A stretch of DNA of 64,000 nt, from positions 62,001-126,000 of the forward strand of contig WGLR01000009.1 of assembly GCA_016125475.1 (NCBI GenBank). Reading direction: 5' to 3'. Position 1 is the stretch's first letter, and each line of letters opens with the position of its first letter. A program made the position numbers and the translations under genes. The DNA comes from Betaproteobacteria bacterium. GTDB lineage: Bacteria; Pseudomonadota; Gammaproteobacteria; Burkholderiales; Ga0077523. The notes under the pieces were generated by a model. That model was not told where the DNA came from, did no database searches, and saw only the letters and a list, made by a program, of their open reading frames with translations. Of the stretch, positions 38,080 through 51,620 are shown piece after piece.

Positions 38080-40568
38080 ACGCGCCCGCCGCCCCGTCCA
38101 CGGGCGGTCGTCCCGGAACCGGATCCGCGTCCCCACGCGCCGTAGACCCCGGAGAGCCCCGTCGACGGGCCGTACGCGTCTTCCATCTCGGTCTCTCGCT
38201 CGTCGCGGCCACCGCCACCGTCGCCGTCTGTTTCCTCGAGCCTTACGGTCCCACCCTGCCGCTCGCCGCGTGCGCGCTGCTGGCCCTGCTGGCCTTCGCG
38301 GTTCCGGATGCGGCCGTCGGCATCGTCGTCGCCCTGCTGCCCGTGGCCGACCTCACGGCGTGGACCGGCATGCTGTACCTGCCCGAGTCGGACCTCGTCG
38401 TCGGTGCCGTCGTGTCCGGCGCACTGCTCCGATTCGCGACCCTCACCGGACCAGGGACCGGCTCCGCTTCCCTGCCGCGCTCGGGCGCGCTCTGGCTTCT
38501 CTTCGGGCTCGTCATCGCGAGCTACGCGATGTCGTGCGCGCGGCTCCTGACCCCGTTTCCGGCGCTCGACTTCCATGCGATGTCGGGCTATGCGAGCCCG
38601 TTCAACTGCCTGCGCCTCGTGACGAGCGTCCTGACCGGCCTCGCGCTGGTCGTGGTGCTGCGTGCCTCCGTCATGCATCATGGGGAAAGAGCCCTCGCGC
38701 GATTTCAGGCGGGCGTCGTGACGAGCGTCGCCTTCGTCTGTCTCGTGGCTCTCTGGGAGCGCCTGGCCTTCACGGGATTCAGCGATTTCGCCACCGATTA
38801 CCGGACGACGTCGTCGTTCTGGGAGATGCATCTCGGTGGCGCACAGTTCGACGGCTGGCTCGCGATGACCATACCGTTCGTGCTCTGGTCGCTGGTTCGT
38901 CAGCGCACGGTGGCCGGTGGCATTGCTCTCGGTGCTGTCGCGCTGCTCGCCGCTTACGGCGTGGCGACGACGTTCTCGAGGGGGCTGTACGGAGCCATGC
39001 TGGTGGAGATCGCGATGCTCGTCGTGTTCGCGATGCGTCGCGGAAACCGGGCGGGCACCGCCGGGACGCTCGAACCGAAGACCGTCGTGATCACCCTCGT
39101 CCTGGTGGCCCTGATCGTGCCATCCGCATTTTCCGTCTTCGCGGGCAGCGGGTAGCGCGGGCTCGCCGCGCTGCTCGGCGTGTCCGGTCTGGCCCTTGCT
39201 GCGGCGCCCGCGACGACGTCGCTGCACCGGGGGGCCTTCCTCGGAGCGCTGGCGGCAGGACTCTTCTCCGGATGGGTGGCGGGTTCGCTCGCGCCCCTCG
39301 TGCCCAAGGGACCTTACGTCGCTTACGGGCTTGCCGCCGCGGTGTCGGCCGGCCTTCTCGTCCTGATTCTCCGTCGACCCGCGTCGTCCGTCGCGCGAGG
39401 CGCGCTGGTCGCCATGGTGGCCGCGACGGCGATGCTCGCCGCGAGCGTGTCGGGTTACTGGGGAGGGGACGGCGCGGTCCTCGCCGCCCGCGTCGGCGCA
39501 GGCCTGGCCATGGCTCCACTGTTCGCCGGCCGGCTGAAGAGCCCGTCTCTCTACCGGAACGACGTGCCCACGCTGGCGTTCGGCGGCCTCGTGATCGGTC
39601 TGCTCGGCGTGGTCGTCATATTCGGCCACAGCTACTTCGTGGACGAGCGCATGGCGACGGTGACGCGCGACTCGGAAGGCCGTATCCGGCACTGGTCCGA
39701 CAGTCTCGCACTGCTGTCTTCGGATCTCGACTGGGCGATGGGGATCGGCCCCGGGCGCTTCGCCGTCGACTATTTCTGGAAGATTCCCGCACGCCTGAAG
39801 CCGGGCGATTTCCGGATCGTCTCCGGCGGTGCCGGCAAGGCTCTGCGACTGAGCGGTCCGAGCGCCCCGGTCGGCTGGGGGGAGATCTTCCGCGTTTCCC
39901 AGCAGGTCGATCCGGCTCTGCAACTGCCGGTGGCCGTGCAGGTCCGGGCAGCGGTACCGGCCGGAGAGGGTGCGCGATCCGTTGCCCTGCACCTGGAGAT
40001 CTGCCGGAAGATGCTGCTCTACAACGGGGCCTGCGCGGTGAGGAACATCGAGCTGACTCCGGGCGAGCGCGATTACGTCACGGTACTCGATGCGAAGGGT
40101 CTGGGGCCGCGGAGCGTGCTCGGCATCCCGGTGCCGACGGCGTTCGCGCTGGGGCTCGACAGTACGGGAGGCCTGGCAGACATCCTGTCGATACAGGCCA
40201 CGGACGGGCGGGGACACGCGCTGCTCCGGAACGGGGAGTTCTCGGAGAACGGTGCGTGGTGGTTCTTCTCGAGCGACCGGTTCCACCTGCCGTACCACGC
40301 GAAGAACCTCTGGCTGCAGTTTCTCGTGGAGCAGGGCATACCGGGTGTCACCGCGATCACTCTGCTCGGCGGTTTCGCGATTCTCTGGCTCGCGGTCGGG
40401 CCCGGACGGGGGCATCCGGCAGCGGCGCCCTGGCTCGCGGGTCTGATCGGCTTCGGCATCGTCGGCCTCACGGACACGATCGTGGACGCTCCGCGGCTCG
40501 CGACACTCATGTACCTGATGTGTGGCGGGGCGTTGTCTCTGCGTGCGCCACCACCTCGGGCGGCCTGA
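38076..40568 (+). pseudogene. O-antigen-ligase-like membrane protein interrupted by an in-frame TAG
   Basis: Translation from the GTG at 38076, overlapping the gatB stop, gives 359 residues with about nine helices, then TAG at 39153-39155. The same frame continues without another stop to 40568, making an 830-codon gene with one amber codon (position 360). The second half has more helices, GIGPGRF (556-562) and PYHAKNLWLQFLVEQGIPG (739-757), the Wzy/WaaL polymerase-ligase signature. A beta-rich domain of about 160 residues (575-735) is inserted in the periplasmic loop. Such proteins join or polymerise surface glycans. It could be a nonsense mutation, a base-call error or readthrough. Confidence 0.8.
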
Positions 40569-40587
40569 CGACGCCGCGCTTCCACCG

Positions 40588-41214
40588 TCAGGACTTGCCT
40601 TCCTTCAGTTCGATGAACCGCTGTCTGTCGTTGTCGTATTTCTTCCTGAGGCCGTCGATCTGGGCGTCCTTCATCTTCAGTTCGCCGGCGACCTTGTCGA
40701 CCTTGCGCGACGCACCGTCCATCTCTTCCTGCAGGCCTTCGGGCACGGGCTTGCCACGTTTCTCGTACGCGGCCGCCTGGCCCTGGTAATGCGCCACCTT
40801 GTCGCGCGCCGACTTGAGCCGTGCCTCGATCGCCTGCCTGGCCTGCAGCGCCCCCGCGAGCGCGCGCTCGCGCGCGTCGTCGATTTCCGATGCCGTGGTG
40901 TAGGTATTGAGGAGCGCGTTGTCGCGTCGACGCTGCTTCTCGAGCTCCTTCGACTGGGCCTTGCGCTCCTCGCGTTCCTTCTCGATGGCCTCGATCTGCT
41001 CCGACGTGAGTCCCGCCGAGTTCTTCTTCACCACGCGTCCCTGCTCGTCGAGCACCGTGGAACTGTTGTCCTTGTATTTCGGCGGCATGCGCTCCGAATA
41101 GTGGGTCACCCCGTGTTCGTCGACCCATTTGTACAGCCGGCCGGCGGCTGCGCCTGACGTAGCCAGGGCGAGCACTGCCGCCAGGGCCCATGTCGTTCGT
41201 CGAAGGTTGCTCAT
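40588..41214 (-). CDS. exported DUF4124 domain protein with coiled coil
   Basis: The 208-residue product has a signal peptide ([16 protein letters not shown]), a DUF4124 domain ([19 protein letters not shown]) and a long charged coiled coil from about 65 to the end ([35 protein letters not shown]). It is presumably periplasmic. The ATG overlaps the pyrE stop by four bases, so the two are co-transcribed. It is related in architecture to the 18258-18761 protein. Confidence 0.83.
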   Translation of the reverse strand: MSNLRRTTWALAAVLALATSGAAAGRLYKWVDEHGVTHYSERMPPKYKDNSSTVLDEQGRVVKKNSAGLTSEQIEAIEKEREERKAQSKELEKQRRRDNALLNTYTTASEIDDARERALAGALQARQAIEARLKSARDKVAHYQGQAAAYEKRGKPVPEGLQEEMDGASRKVDKVAGELKMKDAQIDGLRKKYDNDRQRFIELKEGKS

Positions 41215-41867
41215 TGCCGTGTTACTCCATATCGTTCCCGGTACGCCCGCACGGCGTCCAGGTGCCTTCCCAGTTCAGGATGACCCTCGAGGTAGGCCAC
41301 GATGTCGTCCAGCGCACAGATGCTGAGAACCGGCAGCCCGTAGAGCTCGCCGACCTCCTGCACGGCCGACCGGATCCCGGTCCCGCGTTCCTGACGGTCC
41401 AGCGCGATGAGGACCCCCGCCGCCTCGGCCCCGTGCGCGCGAATGATCTCGACGGACTCCCTGACGGAAGTGCCGGCCGAGATCACATCATCGACAATGA
41501 CCACCCGCCCCTTTAGCGGGGCACCGATCACGACGCCGCCTTCGCCGTGGTCCTTCGCCTCCTTCCGGTTGAATGCGAACGGGACGTTGCGTCCGGCCTC
41601 GGCCAGCGAGGCGGCCGTCGCGGAAACCAGCGGAATGCCCTTGTAGGCCGGCCCGAAGAGCAGGTCGTACCGCAGGCCGGATTCCTGCAGCGTCATCGCG
41701 TAGAATCGGCCGAGCTGCCGGAGGCTCTCGCCATCATTGAAGAGCCCCGCGTTGAAGAAGTACGGCGACAGCCGCCCGGCTTTCGTCCGGTATTCACCGA
41801 ACAGGAGGACGCCCTTCGCGATCGCGAAGCGGACGAAATCTTCCCTGCTTGATTTTTCAGTAGTCAT
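41211..41867 (-). CDS. pyrE: orotate phosphoribosyltransferase
   Basis: The 218-residue enzyme converts orotate plus PRPP to OMP in pyrimidine synthesis. The PRPP loop is [13 protein letters not shown], and [13 protein letters not shown] and [13 protein letters not shown] are substrate regions. The ATG at 41867 is the only start giving the conserved [16 protein letters not shown] region. It is divergent from xth. Confidence 0.95.
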   Translation of the reverse strand: MTTEKSSREDFVRFAIAKGVLLFGEYRTKAGRLSPYFFNAGLFNDGESLRQLGRFYAMTLQESGLRYDLLFGPAYKGIPLVSATAASLAEAGRNVPFAFNRKEAKDHGEGGVVIGAPLKGRVVIVDDVISAGTSVRESVEIIRAHGAEAAGVLIALDRQERGTGIRSAVQEVGELYGLPVLSICALDDIVAYLEGHPELGRHLDAVRAYRERYGVTRQ

Positions 41868-41873
41868 GAGGTG

Positions 41874-45414
<3,541 letters not shown>

Positions 45415-45421
45415 CCCGCGC

Positions 45422-45940
45422 ATGCATCCCTGCGTCCGACGCCGCACGTTCCTGACCGCGCTCGGCCCGCTCGCGCTCGGCGCGTGCGGTTTCCAGCTGC
45501 GGGGGCAGGTGAGCCTGCCGTTCCAGAGCGTTTTCGTCGCGGGGCTCCCGTACTCGCCGTTCACCAGCCAGCTCAAGCGGGGCATCGCCGCGATCGGGGG
45601 CACGAAGCTCGCCGACCGGCCCGCAGACGCGCAGGCCGTGATCACGCTCCTCAACGAAAACCAGGACCGTGCGATCCTGACCGTATCGGCGGGCGGACGT
45701 GTCCGCGAGCAGCAGCTGCGCTACCGCGTGCAGTTCCGCGTCGATGGCCCGAAGGGCCACTCGTGGCTCGCCCCCTCGGAAGTCACCATCCTGCGCGACA
45801 TGACCTACGACGACACGCAGGTGCTCGCGAAGGAAGGCGAGGCCCAGACACTCTTCCGCGAGATGCAGTCCGATGCCGTGCGGCAGGTGCTGCGCAGGAT
45901 CCAGGCCATCCAGGCATTCAGCGTGGAGCCCGATCGATGA
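45422..45940 (+). CDS. lptE: LPS assembly lipoprotein LptE
   Basis: The 172-residue outer-membrane lipoprotein has a lipobox (L19-G-A-C22) and [17 protein letters not shown], the canonical LptE mature start. LptE plugs the LptD translocon that delivers LPS to the cell surface. The leuS-lptE linkage is standard, but the usual next gene holA is absent: metX follows with a four-base overlap. Confidence 0.92.
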   Translation: MHPCVRRRTFLTALGPLALGACGFQLRGQVSLPFQSVFVAGLPYSPFTSQLKRGIAAIGGTKLADRPADAQAVITLLNENQDRAILTVSAGGRVREQQLRYRVQFRVDGPKGHSWLAPSEVTILRDMTYDDTQVLAKEGEAQTLFREMQSDAVRQVLRRIQAIQAFSVEPDR

Positions 45941-47076
45941 GCGCCGCGACGAAGTCGCGCGGTTTCGTCGGCGTCGTCACGCCGCAGGACATGACGTTCG
46001 ACGTTCCGCTCGAACTGCGCAGCGGAGCCGTCATGCCCGCCTACACCCTGCGCTACGAGACCTACGGCACGCTCAACGAGACCCGGACCAATGCCGTGCT
46101 CGTGTGTCACGCACTGAACGCGTCGCATCACGTCGCGGGCATGTACGCGGACGATCCCAAGAACATCGGCTGGTGGGACAATCTCATCGGCCCCGGCAAG
46201 CCCGTAGACACCGATCGATTCTTCGTGATCGGCGTGAACAATCTCGGCGGCTGTCACGGTTCGACGGGGCCCGCGAGCCGCAACCCGGCGACAGGCCGTC
46301 CCTGGGGCGCGGACTTTCCGCTGGTCACGGTCGAGGACTGGGTAGAGGCCCAGCGACGGCTGGCGGACCGGCTCGGCATCGAGCGCTTCGCCGCGGTCGT
46401 CGGCGGCAGTCTCGGCGCCATGCAGGCCCTGCAGTGGAGCATCAGCTTCCCGGATCGCGTCCGCAACGCGCTCGTGATCGCGGCCGCCCCCAGGCTGTCG
46501 GCGCAGAACATCGCGTTCAACGAGGTCGCGCGACAGGCGATCATGACCGACCCCGACTATCACGGCGGCGACTACTACGCTCACGACGTCGTCCCGAGAC
46601 GCGGACTGCGCCTCGCGAGGATGCTCGGTCACATCACGTACCTCTCGGATGACTCCATGGCCGAGAAGTTCGGGCGCGACCTGCGCGAAGGCAAGCTCAA
46701 CTTCGGCTTCGACGTCGAGTTCGAGATCGAGTCCTATCTGCGCTATCAGGGCGACAAGTTCTCCACGTATTTCGATGCCAACACCTACCTGCGCATCACG
46801 AAGGCACTCGACTACTTCGACCCCGCGATGGCGCACGGCGGTGACCTGGCCGCCGCACTCGCCCCCGCGACGGCGGGTTTCCTCGTGATCTCGTTCACGT
46901 CGGACTGGCGCTTCCCGCCTTCGCGCTCGCGCGAGATCGTGAAGGCCCTGCTCGACAACAGTCACGACGTGAGCTACGCCGAGATCGACGCCCCGCACGG
47001 GCACGACGCATTCCTGATGGACGACCCCCGCTATCACGGCGTGATCGCGGCCTACATGGGAAACATCGCGACATGA
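45937..47076 (+). CDS. metX: homoserine O-acyltransferase MetX
   Basis: The 379-residue alpha/beta-hydrolase-fold acyltransferase has its nucleophile at S158 in GGSLGAM. The Asp and His of the triad lie in SDWRFPP and HGHDAFL near the C-terminus. It acylates homoserine for methionine synthesis. In betaproteobacteria MetX enzymes may use succinyl-CoA instead of acetyl-CoA, and the sequence by eye does not settle this. It overlaps lptE and metW by four bases on each side. Confidence 0.95.
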   Translation: MSAATKSRGFVGVVTPQDMTFDVPLELRSGAVMPAYTLRYETYGTLNETRTNAVLVCHALNASHHVAGMYADDPKNIGWWDNLIGPGKPVDTDRFFVIGVNNLGGCHGSTGPASRNPATGRPWGADFPLVTVEDWVEAQRRLADRLGIERFAAVVGGSLGAMQALQWSISFPDRVRNALVIAAAPRLSAQNIAFNEVARQAIMTDPDYHGGDYYAHDVVPRRGLRLARMLGHITYLSDDSMAEKFGRDLREGKLNFGFDVEFEIESYLRYQGDKFSTYFDANTYLRITKALDYFDPAMAHGGDLAAALAPATAGFLVISFTSDWRFPPSRSREIVKALLDNSHDVSYAEIDAPHGHDAFLMDDPRYHGVIAAYMGNIAT

Positions 47077-47696
47077 GCGCGCCTCTCACGGGTTCGCGGC
47101 CGGACTTCGCGACGATCGCACAATGGGTGGCGGAAGGGGCGAGGGTGCTCGACCTCGGCTGCGGCGACGGCACGCTCCTCAGGTTCCTCAGGGACACGCG
47201 GAACGCGACCGGATACGGCGTGGACATCTCGGACGAGAACGTGCTCGCGAGCGTCGGCAACGGCGTCAACGTGATCCAGAGCGACCTGGAGGCCGGTCTG
47301 TCCGGCTTCGAGTCCGGTTCGTTCGACTACGTGATCCTGTCGCAGACGCTCCAGGCGATGAAGCACACCGAACGACTGCTGAACGAGATCCTGCGCGTCG
47401 GCCGGGAGGGAATCGTCACGTTCCCGAACTTCGGTTACTGGCGTGTCCGGGCGCAGCTCGTCGCGGGACGCATGCCCGTCTCGCGGGAGCTGCCCTACCA
47501 GTGGTACGACACGCCCAACATCCACCTCTTCACGATCAGGGACTTCGAGACGTTCTGTCGCGGTCACGCCCTGCGGATCCTCGACCGCGTGGTGCTGACG
47601 GACGGACAGCCGGTTTCGGTCGCGCCGAATCTCTTCGGCTCGCTCGCGTTCTATCGCCTCGACCACGCCCCCGGGGCGAACCCGATCCAGCCGTGA
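47073..47696 (+). CDS. metW: methionine biosynthesis protein MetW
   Basis: The 207-residue SAM-methyltransferase-like protein has motif [13 protein letters not shown] and the MetW block [30 protein letters not shown] is also typical. MetW is paired with MetX in many proteobacteria and is required for its full function. It is coupled to metX by an ATGA overlap. Confidence 0.95.
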   Translation: MSAPLTGSRPDFATIAQWVAEGARVLDLGCGDGTLLRFLRDTRNATGYGVDISDENVLASVGNGVNVIQSDLEAGLSGFESGSFDYVILSQTLQAMKHTERLLNEILRVGREGIVTFPNFGYWRVRAQLVAGRMPVSRELPYQWYDTPNIHLFTIRDFETFCRGHALRILDRVVLTDGQPVSVAPNLFGSLAFYRLDHAPGANPIQP

Positions 47697-47751
47697 GCCC
47701 GTCCGGCGTGGCAGCCCGGATCCCGGGGCAGCCCGCTAGTCGGCGGCTCCG

Positions 47752-49041
47752 ATGAACGACCGCAGGACCCCGCTGTCCGCGCTGCTCACGCGGCGCATGC
47801 TCATCTGCGTCTTTACGGGCTTCAGCTCCGGCCTCCCCCTCTATCTGCTGCTGAACCTCGTCCCCGCCTGGCTGCGCACGGAAGGCGTGAGCCTCGCGAC
47901 CATCGGCGCGCTCTCCCTGATCCACTTCCCGTACACGTGGAAGTTTCTCTGGGCGCCACTGCTGGACCGCTACGTCGTGCCCACGCTCGGTCGCCGGCGC
48001 GGCTGGATGCTGATCACCCAGACGGGTCTGCTCGCGCTGGTCGCGTGGGCCGGCACGCTCTCCCCGGCCGAGCACCTGGACTGGGTGGTGATCGCCATCA
48101 CCGGGGTCGCGTTCCTGAGCGCCACGCAGGACATCGCGCTCGACGCGTACCGCCGCGAGCTGCTTCCGAACCCGGAACTCGGGCTCGGCAACGCCGTGCA
48201 CGTGAACGCATATCGCGTCGCCGGCCTCGTCCCCGGATCGCTGTCCCTGATCCTTGCCGATCACCTCCCGTGGCCCACGGTCTTCGCGATCACGGCAGCC
48301 TTCATGCTGCCGGGCATCGCGATGACCCTTTCGGTGCGCGAGCCCGCCGTGACGGCCGCGGCACCGAAGACGCTGCGGGAAGCCGTCATCGAACCGTTCC
48401 ACGAGTTCTGGCACCGCGCGGGCGGGCAGGGCGCCGCGCTCGTCCTGGGCTTCATCTTTCTGTACAAGCTCGGCGACAGCATGTGCACCGCACTCGCGAC
48501 GCCGTTCTACCTGGACATGGGCTTCACGAAGTCGGACATCGGTCTCATCGCCAAGAACGCGGGGCTCTGGCCGAGCGTGATCGGCGGACTGCTCGGCGGC
48601 CTCTGGATGGTGAGGCTGGGCATCAACCGCGCCCTCTGGCTCTTCGGTCTCGTGCAGCTCGTCACGATCCTCGGTTTCGCGTGGCTCGCCCACGCCGGCC
48701 CCTTCCCGGTGATCGGTGCGACCCAGCGCGCGTCCCTGGCTCTCGTGATCGGCGGCGAGGCACTGGGCGTCGGCCTCGGCACCGCGGCCTTCGTGGCCTA
48801 CATCGCGCGCACCACGCATCCCGCTTACACCGCGACGCAGTTCGCGCTGTTCACGAGTCTCGCCGCGTTCCCGAGAACGTTCGCGAACGCGATCACGGGC
48901 TGGCTCGTCGAGTCCATGGGCTGGTCCGGCTTCTTCCTGCTGTGCTTCGGTCTCGCGCTCCCGGGCATGTTCATGCTGCTCAGGGTCGCGCCCTGGAACC
49001 ACGGACCGGACGACGAACTCGGGCAGGAAGACCCGCGCTAG
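47752..49041 (+). CDS. AmpG-like muropeptide MFS transporter
   Basis: The 429-residue protein has about twelve helices. GFSSGLPLYLLLNLVPAWLRTEGVSL and FLSATQDIALDAYRRELL are the AmpG signatures. AmpG imports anhydro-muropeptides for wall recycling. The match is good, but related paralogues exist, so the symbol is left empty. A small hairpin at 49054-49068 follows. Confidence 0.88.
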   Translation: MNDRRTPLSALLTRRMLICVFTGFSSGLPLYLLLNLVPAWLRTEGVSLATIGALSLIHFPYTWKFLWAPLLDRYVVPTLGRRRGWMLITQTGLLALVAWAGTLSPAEHLDWVVIAITGVAFLSATQDIALDAYRRELLPNPELGLGNAVHVNAYRVAGLVPGSLSLILADHLPWPTVFAITAAFMLPGIAMTLSVREPAVTAAAPKTLREAVIEPFHEFWHRAGGQGAALVLGFIFLYKLGDSMCTALATPFYLDMGFTKSDIGLIAKNAGLWPSVIGGLLGGLWMVRLGINRALWLFGLVQLVTILGFAWLAHAGPFPVIGATQRASLALVIGGEALGVGLGTAAFVAYIARTTHPAYTATQFALFTSLAAFPRTFANAITGWLVESMGWSGFFLLCFGLALPGMFMLLRVAPWNHGPDDELGQEDPR

Positions 49042-49053
49042 AGCGGGGTCGCG

Positions 49054-49068
49054 CCGGAACTTTTCCGG
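49054..49068 (+). terminator. short hairpin after the AmpG-like gene
   Basis: CCGGAA, loop CTT, TTCCGG: a six-base perfect stem 12 bases after the stop. There is no T-run, so it is weak as a terminator. Confidence 0.3.
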
Positions 49069-49270
49069 ATGCCGGCTCTTCCAATCCGGCGTTGGGGGTG
49101 CACGCCGTACCGGTCACACCGCGCGTCACGAGGCCACCATTCCCGGGGGGTTCTCGAATGTCTCGCCGGGCGCGGGTCAGCCACGTGCCGGCAGGCTGCG
49201 TTGAACCTCCGGGGTCCGGACGACACGACGATATCGCCCCGACCCATCCCCGGACGAGAAGGAATCACGA

Positions 49271-50272
49271 ATGGATGTCCCGACCGCCGTCGTGCCCGAA
49301 GCAGGCCGCACGACCCGCCCCGCGTTTCACGCGCTTCGCACCTATCTGACATCGGAAATCCTCGGGCAGGAAACGCTCGTGAAGCGGCTGCTCGTCGCAC
49401 TGCTCGGCGACGGACATCTGCTCGTCGAGGGACCGCCGGGGCTCGCGAAGACCCGGGCGATCAAGGCCCTGGCCAACGCGATGGAGGGCTCGTTCCAGAG
49501 AATCCAGTTCACGCCGGACATGCTGCCGGCGGACCTCACGGGTTCGGACATCTACCGACCCGAGGAGGCCGGCTTTCATTTCCAGCGCGGACCGCTCTTC
49601 CACAACCTGATCCTCGCGGACGAGATCAACCGCGCGCCTGCGAAGGTGCAGTCGGCCCTGCTCGAAGCGATGGCGGAACGCCAGATCAGCGTCGGGCTCG
49701 CGAGCTACCCGCTGCCGCGCCTGTTCCTCGTGATGGCCACGCAGAATCCGATCGAGCAGGAGGGCACGTATCCGCTGCCCGAGGCACAGCTCGACCGCTT
49801 CATGCTCCACTGCCGGATCGACTATCCCGACCGCACGACGACACTCAGGATCATGGATCTCGCGCGACGCGAAGCCATCGAGGCGCGCGAGTTCGTGCCA
49901 CCTCCGCGCCGTCTCACGGAGGAGACCGTGCTGCACGCGCGCGCGGAGATCCTCTCGCTCACGCTCGCCGAATCGGTCGCCGAATACATCGCCGCACTCG
50001 TGGATGCCACGCGCTGCCCGCAGCCCTACAGCGCGCGGCTCGCGGAGTGGCTGCGCTGGGGCGCGAGCCCGCGTGCAGCCATCGCGATCGAGCGCGGTGC
50101 ACGTGCGCTCGCCTGGCTCGACGAGCGCGACTTCGTGAGCCCGGAGGACGTGCAGGCCATCGCGCCCGACGCGCTGCGCCACCGTCTGCTGCTCGACTAT
50201 TCGGCCCAGGCACGCGGCGTGACGGCGGAAGCGTGCGTCGAGGAACTCCTGCGCCATGTCCCGGCACCATGA
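49271..50272 (+). CDS. MoxR family AAA+ ATPase
   Basis: The 333-residue ATPase has Walker A GPPGLAKT (54-61), Walker B LILADEINRAP, sensor ATQNPIEQEGTYPLPEAQLDRF and the MoxR C-terminal lid. MoxR proteins act as chaperones with von Willebrand factor A partners. It is the first gene of a seven-gene overlapping operon with DUF58, two VWA proteins, a TPR protein and BatD. A similar set is known as the Bat (aerotolerance) cluster. Confidence 0.93.
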   Translation: MDVPTAVVPEAGRTTRPAFHALRTYLTSEILGQETLVKRLLVALLGDGHLLVEGPPGLAKTRAIKALANAMEGSFQRIQFTPDMLPADLTGSDIYRPEEAGFHFQRGPLFHNLILADEINRAPAKVQSALLEAMAERQISVGLASYPLPRLFLVMATQNPIEQEGTYPLPEAQLDRFMLHCRIDYPDRTTTLRIMDLARREAIEAREFVPPPRRLTEETVLHARAEILSLTLAESVAEYIAALVDATRCPQPYSARLAEWLRWGASPRAAIAIERGARALAWLDERDFVSPEDVQAIAPDALRHRLLLDYSAQARGVTAEACVEELLRHVPAP

Positions 50273-51171
50273 TCGTCCCGGATCTCCCGGAACTGATCGC
50301 ACTGAGAGGCGCCGCGCAGGGCCTTGCGCTGCAGGCGCGACGTCCCGTGCTGACGCGTCTGCACGGCAGCCATCGCACCCCGCTGCGCGGCCGCGGGCTC
50401 GAGTTCGAGGAAGTCCGTCCCTACGCCGCCGGTGATGACGCGCGCTACATCGACTGGCGGGTGACGGCACGACGCGGTCGACCTCACACCAAGCTCTTCC
50501 GCGAGGAACGCGAGCGGCCGGTCTGGATGATCGCGGACATGCATCCGGGGCTGTTCTTCGGTAGCCGCCGGCAGCTGAAATCGGCGCTGCTCGTACGTGC
50601 CGCCGCGCTGCTCGGATGGGTCGCGATCCTCGGCGGGGACCGACTCGGAGCCGTGTTGCCTGCGGGCCCCGAGGGAGCCGGCGTCCTTCCGCCTCGTGGC
50701 AGGGAGGCCGGGCTGCTGCCCATCCTCGAATCGCTGGTCGCCGCGCAGCCGCGCGCCCCCGGTCCGCCCGAAACCGGCCTGCTCGACGCCCTGCTCGCAC
50801 GCGTCCGGCCACTGGTCCAGCCGGGCAGCACGATCCTCGTCGCGAGCGACTTCGCGGGACTGGACGCCTCGAGCGAGAACCGCCTGTCGGCGCTCGCCGT
50901 GCACAACGACTGCCGGCTGGTCCGGATCGCGGATCCCCTCGAACAGAACGGGCTGCCCGCCGGCACCTACCGGGCCGGCGTCCCGGGCCGACTGCGCTGG
51001 CTCGACGGAGATCGCACACGATCGGCGTGGCGGCAGACGTGGAACGATCGCGAGGCCCGACTCGACGCGCTCTCGGTGCGGGGCGGCATGCCCGTCGTCC
51101 GCCTCTCTACCGCCGACGCCGTCACCGACGTCCTGCCCACGCTCTTCGGCGTGCACGGGAGGGCCGCATGA
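50269..51171 (+). CDS. DUF58 domain protein
   Basis: The 300-residue product carries the DUF58 block GLEFEEVRPYAAGDDARYIDWRVTAR and a VWA-like remainder. It is the usual companion of MoxR. No membrane segment is evident. ATGA overlap with moxR. Confidence 0.9.
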   Translation: MIVPDLPELIALRGAAQGLALQARRPVLTRLHGSHRTPLRGRGLEFEEVRPYAAGDDARYIDWRVTARRGRPHTKLFREERERPVWMIADMHPGLFFGSRRQLKSALLVRAAALLGWVAILGGDRLGAVLPAGPEGAGVLPPRGREAGLLPILESLVAAQPRAPGPPETGLLDALLARVRPLVQPGSTILVASDFAGLDASSENRLSALAVHNDCRLVRIADPLEQNGLPAGTYRAGVPGRLRWLDGDRTRSAWRQTWNDREARLDALSVRGGMPVVRLSTADAVTDVLPTLFGVHGRAA

Positions 51172-51620
51172 AGGACGGTACGTGGCTCGCGCAGCTCGCG
51201 CCTGCCCACGCACCTCCCCCGCCAGGCTGGTGGCCACCGGCGCCCGGCTGGTGGGGGCTGCTCGCCCTCGTCGTGCTCCTCGTGACGGCTCTCGCGTGGT
51301 GGCTGCGGCATCCCCGGCGCCGACTGCGGCGCGCGGCGATACGGGAGCTCCGCCAGCTGGAGCGGGGAGGGGTCGACGACGCGGCACTCGCACGCGGCGT
51401 CGAATACCTCCTCCGCCGCTACGCGGTGTCGCGATACGGGCGGGAGACGGTGGCGGCGCTCACCGGCGAGGACTGGCTGGCGTTCGTGATCGCGCACGGC
51501 GGGCACGCGTGGGCAGGCGACCCCGGCCGCAACCTGCTCCGGGCAGCCTACGGTGCGCGGAGCGTCGCCGACCGGCAGTCGTGGGTCCGCGGGGCGCGCG
51601 GCTTCCTGAGTCGCCGCTGA
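51168..51620 (+). CDS. DUF4381 single-pass membrane protein
   Basis: The 150-residue product has a Pro/Trp-rich N-terminus and one helix (about 28-46), then a basic cytoplasmic domain (HPRRRLRRAAIRELRQLE, VEYLLRRYAVSRYGRE, LTGEDWLAF). This matches DUF4381 proteins of Bat-type operons. ATGA overlap with the DUF58 gene. Confidence 0.85.
   Translation: MKDGTWLAQLAPAHAPPPPGWWPPAPGWWGLLALVVLLVTALAWWLRHPRRRLRRAAIRELRQLERGGVDDAALARGVEYLLRRYAVSRYGRETVAALTGEDWLAFVIAHGGHAWAGDPGRNLLRAAYGARSVADRQSWVRGARGFLSRR

Noticed and set aside
39153-39155. TAG as a pyrrolysine codon
   Set aside because: Nothing in the window supports pyrrolysine use, and an O-antigen ligase is not a known target; mutation or base error is simpler.
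38270-40789. 839-codon + strand frame overlapping the ligase-like gene
   Set aside because: It is a shifted-frame shadow with an Arg/Pro-rich translation; the frame beginning at 38076 carries all membrane and family signatures.
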